Shown here one piece after another: positions 45,765-53,510 of a stretch of 64,000 nt of DNA (position 1 is the first letter of the stretch; every line of letters starts with the position of its first letter). The position numbers were made by a program, and so were the translations under genes. This DNA comes from Paludibacterium sp. B53371. Its GTDB lineage: Bacteria; Pseudomonadota; Gammaproteobacteria; Burkholderiales; Chromobacteriaceae. The DNA is taken from positions 2,676,311 to 2,740,310 of the forward strand of contig NZ_CP069163.1 in assembly GCF_018802765.1 (NCBI RefSeq), in the 5' to 3' direction. The notes under the pieces are model-generated. The model was given only the letters and a program-made list of their open reading frames with translations. It was not told where the DNA came from and did not search any database.

Positions 45765-46823
45765 ATGCAGATTCGTTCGTTCTCATTGGACATGGCGGCA
45801 CAACATAGCCAGATGTCCAGGCAATCCAGCACCCTCACCCGCCTGTCGGCAGGCCCTTCACCCGAGTTATCTGTTGAATCCGCGTGGCAAACCGGTGCGA
45901 GCACCCAGCGCAGTCAGATCAGCACCGCCAGTACGGCATCACCGGCGGCAGCCTCGTCGACAGCGGGCTCGGCACAGGAGATGGCCGACGACAGCAGCAT
46001 CCCGCCCTTGCTGAACCTGGCGAAGATGATTCTGGAAAAGGTCATGGGGGTACACTTCTCGCTCTATCACGGCAAGCTGCAGCCTGATCCGTCCACCGAT
46101 AACGCCGAGGCGACGACCACGCCGGCCGCACCGAACACCACGCCAGCCAACCGCGAGCAAAGCGGCTGGCTGATCACCCGGCAACACACGCAGGAGCAGG
46201 AGCAGAGTAGCTTTCAGGCGAATGGCAGCATCACCACCGCAGACGGGCAGGTGTTTGCTTTTCAGTTGAACAGCAGCCTGCAGCGTTCATTTGAGCAGAC
46301 AAGCGAGAGCGTGCGCCGGCTGAATGCCCATGGCAGCATCGACCCACTGATGATCACGCTGCCCCGGGATGAAACCCGGTTCAGTGGTGCCAGTGTGAAA
46401 TTCGACTTGCAGGCCAATGGCCAACTGGTCGACCTGCCTTTTGCCAGCCAGGGCGGCTGGCTGGTCTGGGACAAGAATCACGATGGCAAGATGACCGATG
46501 GCCGACAGCTGTTTGGCCCGCAAAGTGGCAACGGCTTCGCCGATCTGGCCCGCCAGGACAGTAATCATGATCAGGTCATCGACAGCAGTGATCCGGTGTT
46601 TGCCGATCTTAAAGTCTGGACCGGCATGGACAGCCAGGGTAAAGCACAACTGGCATCACTGTCGTCCCTGCAGATCGGCGCCATTCTGCTGCCCAGCATC
46701 GACACGCCGTTCAGCTTGCGCGATAGCGACAATCAGTCTCAGGGGGAGGTGCGCCGCAGCGGGGTCTACCTGACCGAACAAGGCCAGGCAGGCCTGATCA
46801 GTCAGGTGGATGTGTCGGTCTAG
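45765..46823 (+). CDS. Uncharacterised protein with EF-hand-like acidic repeats
   Basis: The 352-aa protein belongs to a conserved family of unknown function. After a low-complexity first third, the middle has SSFQANGSITTADGQVFAFQ, and the C-terminal half has two calcium-binding-like loops, DKNHDGKMTDGRQLFG and DSNHDQVIDSSDPVFADL, followed by RRSGVYLTEQGQAGLI. The acidic loops follow the Dx(N/D)xDG pattern of EF-hands or dockerin/VCBS-like repeats. No signal peptide. The start at 45765 has GGAG six nt upstream; the frame is open 34 codons further but without such a site. Paralogue of the preceding gene. Confidence 0.8.
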   Translation: MQIRSFSLDMAAQHSQMSRQSSTLTRLSAGPSPELSVESAWQTGASTQRSQISTASTASPAAASSTAGSAQEMADDSSIPPLLNLAKMILEKVMGVHFSLYHGKLQPDPSTDNAEATTTPAAPNTTPANREQSGWLITRQHTQEQEQSSFQANGSITTADGQVFAFQLNSSLQRSFEQTSESVRRLNAHGSIDPLMITLPRDETRFSGASVKFDLQANGQLVDLPFASQGGWLVWDKNHDGKMTDGRQLFGPQSGNGFADLARQDSNHDQVIDSSDPVFADLKVWTGMDSQGKAQLASLSSLQIGAILLPSIDTPFSLRDSDNQSQGEVRRSGVYLTEQGQAGLISQVDVSV

Positions 46824-46856
46824 GGGCGGTTTGCCGACCGCCCCCGGGAGGAGGAC

Positions 46857-47783
46857 TCAGTCGCCGTCCTCGTCTTCTTCGCCGGCGGGGTCAAGGTGGG
46901 TGGTGACATAGAGCACCGGCAGGGCGGTCAGGACCTTGTTGCGGGCGGCCACGGCAATGGCATGGCCTTGGCGCACTGTCAGGTCACCATCCACCTCCAG
47001 ATGCACGTCCACCACGATGCGATCGCCCATCATGCGGGTGCGCAAATCATGCAGCCCCTGCACGCCCGGCGTGCTGAGCAGGCAGTCGTTGAGTTGTCGG
47101 ATCTGTTCGTCACTGGCGGCCCGGTCCATCAGGTCGTGCATGGCATTCCAGGCAAAGGTCCAGCCCATGCGGCCGACCATGACGCCGACCACCAGGGCGG
47201 CCAGCGGATCGAGCAGATGGAAACCCAGCAGGTTGCCGCCAATGCCGATGGCCACCACCAGTGAGGAGGCGGCATCGGAGCGGGCATGCCAGGCATTGGC
47301 TTCCAGCATGCTGGAACCCACGCTTCGTGCGGCGCGCAGCATGTAGCGGAACAGAATTTCCTTGGCCACCAGGGCGAACAGCGCCACCCACAGTGCCAGG
47401 CCATGCACCTGCACGATCAGTTGCGGATCCAGCACCTTGTGCGCACCGTTCCAGACCATGCCGACGCCCACCACCAGCAGCAGCACGCCCAGCACCAGGG
47501 ATGCGGCGGTCTCGTAGCGCAGGTGGCCATACTGGTGGTCTTCATCGGCGGCTTTCTGACTGTGGCGATTGGCCAGCAGCACCACGAAGTCGGCCAGCAG
47601 ATCGGACAAGGAGTGGATACCATCGGCAATCAGGCCCTGCGAGCCGGAAAGAAAACCGGCCATCACCTGCCCCACCGTCAGCACCACATTCGTCAGGACG
47701 CTGACCATGGTGCTGCGATGAGCGACCTGCTGCCGCTGTACGTCCTGATCCTGCGCTGGCCGGACCGTCATTTCTGAACTCAT
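46857..47783 (-). CDS. Cation diffusion facilitator (metal efflux) protein
   Basis: The 308-aa protein has six helices and the C-terminal cytoplasmic domain of the CDF family. The first metal site is in GLIADGIHSLSDLLADFVVL and the second in NAWHARSDAASSLVVAIG (HxxxD pairs). It exports divalent ions such as Fe, Zn or Mn against protons. The upstream region contains nested inverted repeats that may bind a metal regulator. Confidence 0.92.
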   Translation of the reverse strand: MSSEMTVRPAQDQDVQRQQVAHRSTMVSVLTNVVLTVGQVMAGFLSGSQGLIADGIHSLSDLLADFVVLLANRHSQKAADEDHQYGHLRYETAASLVLGVLLLVVGVGMVWNGAHKVLDPQLIVQVHGLALWVALFALVAKEILFRYMLRAARSVGSSMLEANAWHARSDAASSLVVAIGIGGNLLGFHLLDPLAALVVGVMVGRMGWTFAWNAMHDLMDRAASDEQIRQLNDCLLSTPGVQGLHDLRTRMMGDRIVVDVHLEVDGDLTVRQGHAIAVAARNKVLTALPVLYVTTHLDPAGEEDEDGD

Positions 47784-47860
47784 GAAAACACCCTGATTTT
47801 TAAATACCGTAGCAAAATCGCCATCACGCCAAAATGGTCAAGTGAAAGCTATTGTAAACA

Positions 47861-47950
47861 GTCATTTTGCCGGAAGTCCAAGACAAAATATTGCATGTCA
47901 TTTAGCAAGAATCATTCGCATATTTGAATGATAACAAGTCGCAAAATGAC
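47861..47950. promoter_or_regulatory. Nested inverted repeats upstream of the CDF gene
   Basis: Outer arms GTCATTTTGC and GCAAAATGAC match perfectly; inner arms ATCATTC (47911-47917) and GAATGAT (47926-47932) match perfectly. The AT-rich inner part has some likeness to Fur-type boxes. Confidence 0.5.
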
Positions 47951-48145
47951 GCTTAATTAACCATTTCAAAAAAACGGTGATTTAGACAGGTTTACGCCAC
48001 AGGGTCAAACCGAGTCCCGGCGCCAAGCCATACAAATACTGAGGCGCTGCGTCTCTCCCAGATCCCTCGGGCAGTGAGCGCAAGAATAAATACCCAAGTC
48101 ATATTCCATTGGAATTTACGGGCAATCAGCCAACCCGGAAAAGGG

Positions 48146-48159
48146 TTGATCTGGATCAA
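48146..48159. promoter_or_regulatory. FNR/ANR box
   Basis: TTGAT-CTGG-ATCAA, a perfect match to the FNR consensus. A -10-like TACTAT lies at 48188-48193, so transcription would start near 48200 with the box around -47. This gives an anaerobic promoter reading toward the potE-like gene with a leader of about 490 nt, or a separate small RNA. Confidence 0.65.
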
Positions 48160-48603
48160 TGGGCTGCCTTGCCTGCCCAGAGCTCGTTACTATAGAATTA
48201 TTTTCGAATATAACAATTATGCCGAATACCTGATTCGGATGTTTCACCGCCTGGAATGATCAGGCCTTCCGCTTTTTTCGACTCCTTGTGCGAGTCCGAC
48301 GTTTTGTCATCCCCGGAGCATGATCTCCGGCATACGTACCCTCTTCGGCCCAGTCAGACTACCCCACGCTGATTCGGTTGTATGACGTGATTTCTGCTGG
48401 ACTGCAGGCTGACGGCCTTGGCGGTCCAGGTCAAAACGGGTGCCCCCGGGCACACCCTGCCGTGTCACCGCGGGTGACACGTCTGTCGATTTCTGAAATG
48501 TGATTGAAAAAGCGACGGTTCCGTCCCTGTCTCTGGCTTGCCCAGCGTCAATGACATCGTCATTGAACCGTCATGTTCCAACCGCCAACCAGGAAGCAGT
48601 GAA

Positions 48604-48678
48604 TTGGCACATACCTTCAGCACTACCCGCGCCCTGTGGCGCAAGTTTCAAAGCACGCGCAAATTTTTTAAACATTGA
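48604..48678 (+). CDS. Putative leader peptide upstream of the potE-like gene
   Basis: A 24-codon ORF starting at TTG, with AGGAAG seven nt upstream, reads MAHTFSTTRALWRK then FQSTRKFFKH and stops 12 nt before the transporter start. It is basic and aromatic. E. coli potE is controlled by the SpeFL peptide, another short basic, Phe-rich leader that arrests ribosomes when ornithine is present. The likeness is one of position and composition only. Confidence 0.4.
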   Translation: MAHTFSTTRALWRKFQSTRKFFKH

Positions 48679-48690
48679 TTCGGGATCATC

Positions 48691-50025
48691 ATGTCTTCCA
48701 GTTCTGCCAAAAGTACCAAAATGGGGGTGGTCGGTCTGACCATTATCGTTGCCGTCAATATGATGGGTTCCGGCATCATCATGCTGCCAGCCAGCCTGGC
48801 CAAGGTCGGGACCATTTCGCTGCTGTCCTGGGTCGTCACGGCGCTGGGCTCGATGGCGCTGGCCTACTCGTTCGCACAGTGCGGCTTCTTCGTCAGCCGT
48901 TCGGGCGGCATGTCGGCCTATGCGGAAGAGGCTCACGGCAAGTCGGCCTTCTTCATGGCCTCGTACACCTACTACCTCTCGCTGGCCATCGCCAACGTGG
49001 CCATCGCCATCACGGCCATTGGCTACCTCTCCCCCTTCGTTCCATGGTTGTCGGCCTCGCCGGTGAATACCTGCATCGGGGTCATCGCATTGCTGTGGAT
49101 CACCGCCATCGCCAACTTTGGCGGTCCGCGCATTACCGGCCGGATCAGTGGCGTCACGGTGTGGGGGGTGATCATCCCGGTGGCGACACTGGCGATTTTT
49201 GGTTGGTTCTGGTTTGACCCGCATCTGTTTACCAGCGCCTGGAACGTGCAGCACAAGCCGTTCGGCGAAGCCATTTCCTCCAGTATTGCCCTGACCCTGT
49301 GGGCCTTCCTCGGCATGGAGTCGGCCTGCGCCAACTCGGACGCGGTGGAAAACCCCAAGAAGAATGTACCGATCGCCGTGATGGCCGGTACCGGGGTAGC
49401 GGCAGTGATCTATATTCTGTCGACGACCGCCATGCAGGGTATCGTGCCGAACCATGAACTGGCCACGTCCTCGGCACCGTTCGGCCTGGCGTTCAGCATG
49501 CTGTTCTCGCCGGCACTGGGTAGCCTGGTGAGCCTGCTGGCCGTGGTTGCCTGCACCGGTTCGCTCCTGGGCTGGCAATTCACGATCGGTCAGGTTTCCA
49601 AGGCGGCCGCCGATCAGGGGGTGTTTGCCAAGATATTCAGCGCCGTCAACAGCAAGGGCGCGCCGGTCAAGGGCATGGTGATCGTCACGGCCGCACAGAC
49701 CGTGATCTCGCTGATGACCATTTCGCCGAGCCTGAACCAGCAGTTCAACGTGCTGGTCAATCTGGCGGTGTTCACCAATGTGGTGCCCTATATCCTGTCG
49801 CTGACGGCCCTGTCGGCCATCATGAAGAAAAACGCCGTGGCGTCGGGGATTTACCTGCGCAATATGGTGATCGTGATGGTCGCGCTGCTGTATAGCCTGT
49901 ACGGCATCTATGCCGCCGGTACCGATGCGGTGTTCTGGGGTGCGCTGGTGATGCTGGCCGGTTACATTCTGTACGGCCTGCGTGCCGACCGCTTCCCGGT
50001 CGTTATCGCCGACAACGCGCAGTAA
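48691..50025 (+). CDS. potE: PotE-type amino-acid/polyamine antiporter
   Basis: The 444-aa protein has twelve helices and is close to E. coli PotE (putrescine-ornithine antiporter) along its whole length: VNMMGSGIIMLPASLAKVG, GFFVSRSGGMSAYAEEAHGK, IALTLWAFLGMESACANSDA and QQFNVLVNLAVFTN. Its neighbours are a CtlX-type citrulline hydrolase and an Lrp regulator, so it may instead exchange citrulline for ornithine. A long leader with a micro-ORF and an FNR box precedes it. It ends at a bidirectional terminator. Confidence 0.85.
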   Translation: MSSSSAKSTKMGVVGLTIIVAVNMMGSGIIMLPASLAKVGTISLLSWVVTALGSMALAYSFAQCGFFVSRSGGMSAYAEEAHGKSAFFMASYTYYLSLAIANVAIAITAIGYLSPFVPWLSASPVNTCIGVIALLWITAIANFGGPRITGRISGVTVWGVIIPVATLAIFGWFWFDPHLFTSAWNVQHKPFGEAISSSIALTLWAFLGMESACANSDAVENPKKNVPIAVMAGTGVAAVIYILSTTAMQGIVPNHELATSSAPFGLAFSMLFSPALGSLVSLLAVVACTGSLLGWQFTIGQVSKAAADQGVFAKIFSAVNSKGAPVKGMVIVTAAQTVISLMTISPSLNQQFNVLVNLAVFTNVVPYILSLTALSAIMKKNAVASGIYLRNMVIVMVALLYSLYGIYAAGTDAVFWGALVMLAGYILYGLRADRFPVVIADNAQ

Positions 50026-50050
50026 GCCCTGTCTGCACCACGCATGAAAA

Positions 50051-50079
50051 AACCGCCGCGACAGGTTGTCGCGGCGGTT
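50051..50079. terminator. Bidirectional terminator between potE and ctlX
   Basis: AACCGCCGCGAC pairs with GTCGCGGCGGTT, 12 bp with a 5-nt loop, with an A-run before it and T-rich sequence after it, serving both convergent genes. Confidence 0.85.
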
Positions 50080-50112
50080 TTGCTTTCTCTCTCCCTGCGT
50101 CTTGCAAGCCGA

Positions 50113-51093
50113 TCAGGACAGGTAGGGCGAATCGTCCTGACGGGTATGGGTTTCCGGCAACACGATGGCCTGGCTCGGGGTACGCAGCGGCAGATGGATT
50201 TCCGCCACCATGCAGCGTGCACCGCCACCACCGAGTCGTTCGATGGTATCGACCGGGGCCTGCACCGGGGTCACATACTTCAGGATCTGTTCCTGCTGGC
50301 CCTTGCTGAGCGACCCCCATGCCTGACGGGACAGCGCCAGGATCGGCTGATCCTTGTGGCCCTTGAGCTCGATACAGTTGCCGGCGAAGTGCTCGACCTG
50401 ATCCAGGGTGATGTCGACGATTTCCTTGCCGCTCTTTTCCAGCGACTGCACAACGGCCTTGCGTTCGTACGGGCTGAGGATGGATTCCAGGCACACCACG
50501 GCCATCTTGCTGCCGACATGCATCATCACGTTGGTGTGATAGATCGGCATGTTGGACTTGTCGACGGCAGTGAACCAGACAGTGCTGTAGCCCATGACCT
50601 TGGCAAATGCCCCTTCGACCATTTCATGGCTGCGCGAGGAGCGGCAGACATAGGCGATGTAGTTTTCCCGGTCCAGCACCATCGAGCCGGTCCCTTCCAG
50701 GAAGTACTCTTTCGATTCGTAGGAGCTGAAGTCCATGACCGAGGAAATATCGAAGCGTTCGCCAATACATTCCAGAATGTCGCGACGACGTTCCAGGCGG
50801 CGGTTCAGGGCTTCCATCGGGTACAGGATGACCGTGCCGTCATCATGGGTGGTGATCCAGTTGTTCGGGAAAATCGAGTCCGGGGTGTGCGGCGTCTGGC
50901 GATCCTGAATCACCATGACATCGACACCGGCTTCACGCAGCAGCGCGACGTATTCGTCGAACTCGCGTACGGCAGCGGCCTGGCCTTCTTCGGCCGTCAT
51001 ATCGGCGTGCTGGAAGGTGTTGCTGCCCATGGTATCCGGGTTGCTGGTGAAGTTGGTCGGACGGACCATCAGGATGTGTTTCGTGGTTTGCAT
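50113..51093 (-). CDS. ctlX: Citrulline hydrolase CtlX-type (amidinotransferase fold)
   Basis: The 326-aa protein belongs to the arginine-deiminase-like superfamily. The N terminus HILMVRPTNFTSNPDTMGSN, the Asp-bearing SIFPNNWITTHDDG, the His in MPIYHTNVMMHVG and the Cys in LGGGGARCMVAEIH fit the CtlX citrulline-utilisation subgroup, which splits citrulline to ornithine, ammonia and CO2. The start at 51093 has GAGG nine nt upstream. It is convergent with the potE-like gene and divergent from the Lrp gene. Confidence 0.85.
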   Translation of the reverse strand: MQTTKHILMVRPTNFTSNPDTMGSNTFQHADMTAEEGQAAAVREFDEYVALLREAGVDVMVIQDRQTPHTPDSIFPNNWITTHDDGTVILYPMEALNRRLERRRDILECIGERFDISSVMDFSSYESKEYFLEGTGSMVLDRENYIAYVCRSSRSHEMVEGAFAKVMGYSTVWFTAVDKSNMPIYHTNVMMHVGSKMAVVCLESILSPYERKAVVQSLEKSGKEIVDITLDQVEHFAGNCIELKGHKDQPILALSRQAWGSLSKGQQEQILKYVTPVQAPVDTIERLGGGGARCMVAEIHLPLRTPSQAIVLPETHTRQDDSPYLS

Positions 51094-51186
51094 GACATGA
51101 CCTCGTGATGAAATCAGGCGGGTGAGAATGGGGCTCATTTTGCGAGCATTTGCCTAACAATTCCGGCTGTAATTCCTGTTGGCTGA

Positions 51187-51231
51187 CAGCGGTTTCTGTT
51201 ATATTCGACAGCACGACAGCGGATTCCGCTG
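51187..51231. promoter_or_regulatory. Putative Lrp-type operators
   Basis: A perfect palindrome CAGCGGATTCCGCTG at 51217-51231 and a related copy CAGCGGTTTCTG at 51187-51198, 30 bp apart, in the gap between ctlX and the lrp-type gene. Spacing of about three helical turns suits an Lrp oligomer. Confidence 0.6.
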
Positions 51232-51268
51232 CAAACCTTTAAACACAGTACTCTCCGGGGCTTTTGCC

Positions 51269-51763
51269 ATGAAACGGGACGACAAGAAACTTGCCATCAG
51301 CCAGCTCGACCGCATTGATCGCAAAATCCTCGAGGTCCTGCGTCAGGACGGGCGCATCACTTACCAGCGCCTGTCGGAAATCGTTTACCTGACCCCCCGC
51401 CCCTGCCAGGAGCGGGTACGCCGGCTGGAGCAGGCCGGCATTATCCGTGGCTACACGGCCATCATCGACGAAGACGTCCACCCGCTGGGCGTGACCCTGC
51501 ACGCCAAGATCGCGTTTTCCAGCCAGAGCGGCCGCTCGGCACAGCAGGCCTTCGAGGCGGAAGTGCGGCAGCGCGACGAAGTCCTGGATTGCTGGCTGGT
51601 CAGTGGTCAGTTCGACTATGTCGTGCGCATTCAATGCGCCGACATGGACCGGTATCGCACCCTGACCAGCGAATGGCTGGCCAGTGACATCTTCAAGATC
51701 GAAAAGATTGTCAGCGATCCGGAAATGCAGGTCATCAAAGGCACCGGCATTTCACGGCCTTAG
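51269..51763 (+). CDS. Lrp/AsnC-family transcriptional regulator
   Basis: The 164-aa protein has the AsnC-type HTH at residues 10-65 (LDRIDRKILEVLRQDGRITY, LSEIVYLTPRPCQERVRRLE) and a RAM effector domain (WLVSGQFDYVVRIQCADMD). It probably controls ctlX and itself through the palindromes in the shared gap, with an amino-acid effector such as citrulline, ornithine or arginine. Start chosen at 51269; ribosome-binding site weak. Confidence 0.92.
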   Translation: MKRDDKKLAISQLDRIDRKILEVLRQDGRITYQRLSEIVYLTPRPCQERVRRLEQAGIIRGYTAIIDEDVHPLGVTLHAKIAFSSQSGRSAQQAFEAEVRQRDEVLDCWLVSGQFDYVVRIQCADMDRYRTLTSEWLASDIFKIEKIVSDPEMQVIKGTGISRP

Positions 51764-51832
51764 GACAGCAGCCCGCAGGCCGGTCAATCGCTTCAATATA
51801 GACTGCCGCATGGGTTCGGCATTTGGCCTGGA

Positions 51833-52774
51833 TCAAGCTCCCGGCGCGGGGAATTCATAGCTTTTCATGCGAATATTCGGCGAATCTGCCGCATAACGTT
51901 CGCACGCAGTCAGTTTGCCGATCTGACAGGGAAAGGACTTGCCGCCGAACACCGCGGCATGGATCTGGTCCAGCACCGCGCGCAGTTCGACTTTGTCCTT
52001 GCAGCGGCGCAACCAGCTCTTGGGCAGGTAGCGGGCATCGCTGCCGTCCTGCCACTGAAACCCGCCGACGGCCTTGAGCTTGTCCTTGTCGTCGAAGCGC
52101 ACTTGCAGGTTCAGCAGAAACGACGGTTTGTCCGCGCTTTGCAGCAGGGCGGCCAGCGCGGTTTCGCCGCGCGGTTCCAGCACCTGCCCGAGCATGAACA
52201 GCAGAGCCCAGCAGTCATTCAGCGCACGGTGGCTGTCGTAGAAATAGCCACAGTGGTAGACCAGCAGCTCCAGCTTGGCACTGGTGAAACCCGCCTCCAT
52301 CCAGTCGATTTCGTTCACCGAGCAGGCAAAGGCTTTGTCGCGGAACACCGGCCAGCGTCGTTCGAGGAAGGGGCGGTCAAAGGCAGCATTGTGGGCGATG
52401 ACCAGATCGGCCTGACTGGCCAGCGCATTGACGCGCTCGTCATCCATTTGCTGGCCGGCCAGATCGGCATCGCGCAAACCGGTGACGGTCTGCACCACGC
52501 GCGACAGCGGCTGCTCCGGGTCTTCGAGGCCGTCATAGTGTCCCTCGATCGCCAGCCACTCGCCGGTATCGCGGCGATAACGCACCAGCAGCATGCCAAC
52601 CTCGATGACCAGGTCCCGCTGTTTGTCCATGCCGGTGGTTTCGGTATCGATGATCAGCGCCAGACCGGTATCCCCTTCGGCTTCCGCAACGGGCGGCAGG
52701 CTTTCCGGCACGCGGCGCAACAGGCGGAAATCGGGATCGTTGGCGAGGGTTTGCAGGGCTTGCAGGGTATCCAT
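51833..52774 (-). CDS. DEDDh 3'-5' exonuclease
   Basis: The 313-aa protein has the exonuclease I-III motifs: ALIIDTETTGMD, IAHNAAFDRPFL and DSHRALNDCWALL, i.e. the DEDDh catalytic set used by DnaQ, RNase T and related enzymes. A C-terminal 110-residue extension follows (RFDDKDKLKAVGGFQWQDG onward), as in stand-alone DnaQ-like nucleases of this group. The start at 52774 has no strong ribosome-binding site; earlier codons are possible. The in vivo substrate is unknown. Confidence 0.88.
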   Translation of the reverse strand: MDTLQALQTLANDPDFRLLRRVPESLPPVAEAEGDTGLALIIDTETTGMDKQRDLVIEVGMLLVRYRRDTGEWLAIEGHYDGLEDPEQPLSRVVQTVTGLRDADLAGQQMDDERVNALASQADLVIAHNAAFDRPFLERRWPVFRDKAFACSVNEIDWMEAGFTSAKLELLVYHCGYFYDSHRALNDCWALLFMLGQVLEPRGETALAALLQSADKPSFLLNLQVRFDDKDKLKAVGGFQWQDGSDARYLPKSWLRRCKDKVELRAVLDQIHAAVFGGKSFPCQIGKLTACERYAADSPNIRMKSYEFPAPGA

Positions 52775-52985
52775 GAAATCAATGCATTCGAAGACAATGG
52801 TGCATGATACCGCGCAGCAGCCATCCTTCGGAATTTTTCCGGCGCAGGAAAGGCACCCTTCCCCTTGCCTGGCAGCAAAATCCTGTATGACGACTACAAT
52901 GCAAGCAACAGGCACCGCCCATGGCCATTCGACCTTAATATTGGATTAATATATTGATTTTTTTGTGTTTTTTAGCAAAAAACCC

Positions 52986-53012
52986 TAAACTCAACCGCTG
53001 CCGTGCCGATAG
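52986..53012 (+). promoter_or_regulatory. Sigma-28 (FliA) type promoter
   Basis: TAAA-N15-GCCGATAG, one mismatch to the FliA consensus with exact spacing, about 70 nt upstream of a small gene. A GTTTTTTAGCAAAAAAC hairpin just upstream separates it from the exonuclease gene. Confidence 0.65.
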
Positions 53013-53080
53013 AAGAAGTGAGATCAGTTTACTGAGCTCTTCTCTTACAGACCGGCGCATCGCCGAACAAGGAGTCCATG

Positions 53081-53284
53081 ATGTCGATCAGCCCCGTTTC
53101 TTCTGGCAATAGCCAGGTCTATACCCCGGCAACCAGTGCGACGCGCGAGGCCGCCGAGCCCAAGGTCAATGGCAAGGAAGCCCGCAGTGATGGTGACGGA
53201 GATGACGGGGGCGGCAAGATTCAGGCCCCGACGGTCAACACCAGTGGCCAGTTGACCGGCTCGCAGATCAATACCACCGCCTGA
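53081..53284 (+). CDS. Small hypothetical protein, probable flagellar-regulon member
   Basis: A 67-aa protein, MSISPVSSGNSQVYTPATSA, followed by a charged Asp/Gly-rich middle and a Thr/Ser-rich end. No signal peptide, no membrane helix; it is likely disordered. AAGGAG lies six nt upstream of the second of two adjacent ATG codons (first at 53078). A sigma-28-type promoter precedes it and a hairpin follows. Function unknown. Confidence 0.65.
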   Translation: MSISPVSSGNSQVYTPATSATREAAEPKVNGKEARSDGDGDDGGGKIQAPTVNTSGQLTGSQINTTA

Positions 53285-53344
53285 TGCTTGTACCGGCCGG
53301 TACCCGTCGCGGTCACCGGCCCCGCTTCACTGCCCTCCTCTTCC

Positions 53345-53378
53345 CCCGCCTGTCCGGTCAGGACAATGGACAGGCGGG
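53345..53378. terminator. Long hairpin after the small gene
   Basis: CCCGCCTGTCC pairs with GGACAGGCGGG, 11 bp, around a 12-nt loop. No T-run, so termination is uncertain. Confidence 0.5.
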
Positions 53379-53510
53379 TACCTGCATGCCAAGGTATGTT
53401 TACGGCATATCGTTTGACCCAAGGCAACTACGCCAGTGGCACCCTCTCGCGCCATGCCGCAAAATAGCAGACTTGCATCCTCTTTCGCTCAAATCACAAG
53501 AAAGACACCC

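Larger units (their letters stand above)
47784..48603. other. Long intergenic region with nested inverted repeats and an FNR box
   Basis: No supported gene; the 61-codon frame at 48074 overlaps the FNR site and lacks a ribosome-binding site. Features: GTCATTTTGC (47861-47870) with GCAAAATGAC (47941-47950) enclosing ATCATTC...GAATGAT (47911-47932); a perfect FNR box (48146-48159); hairpins CCGGAG/CTCCGG near 48318-48335, GTGCCC/GGGCAC (48440-48453) and GTGTCACC/GGTGACAC (48462-48480). Confidence 0.6.
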
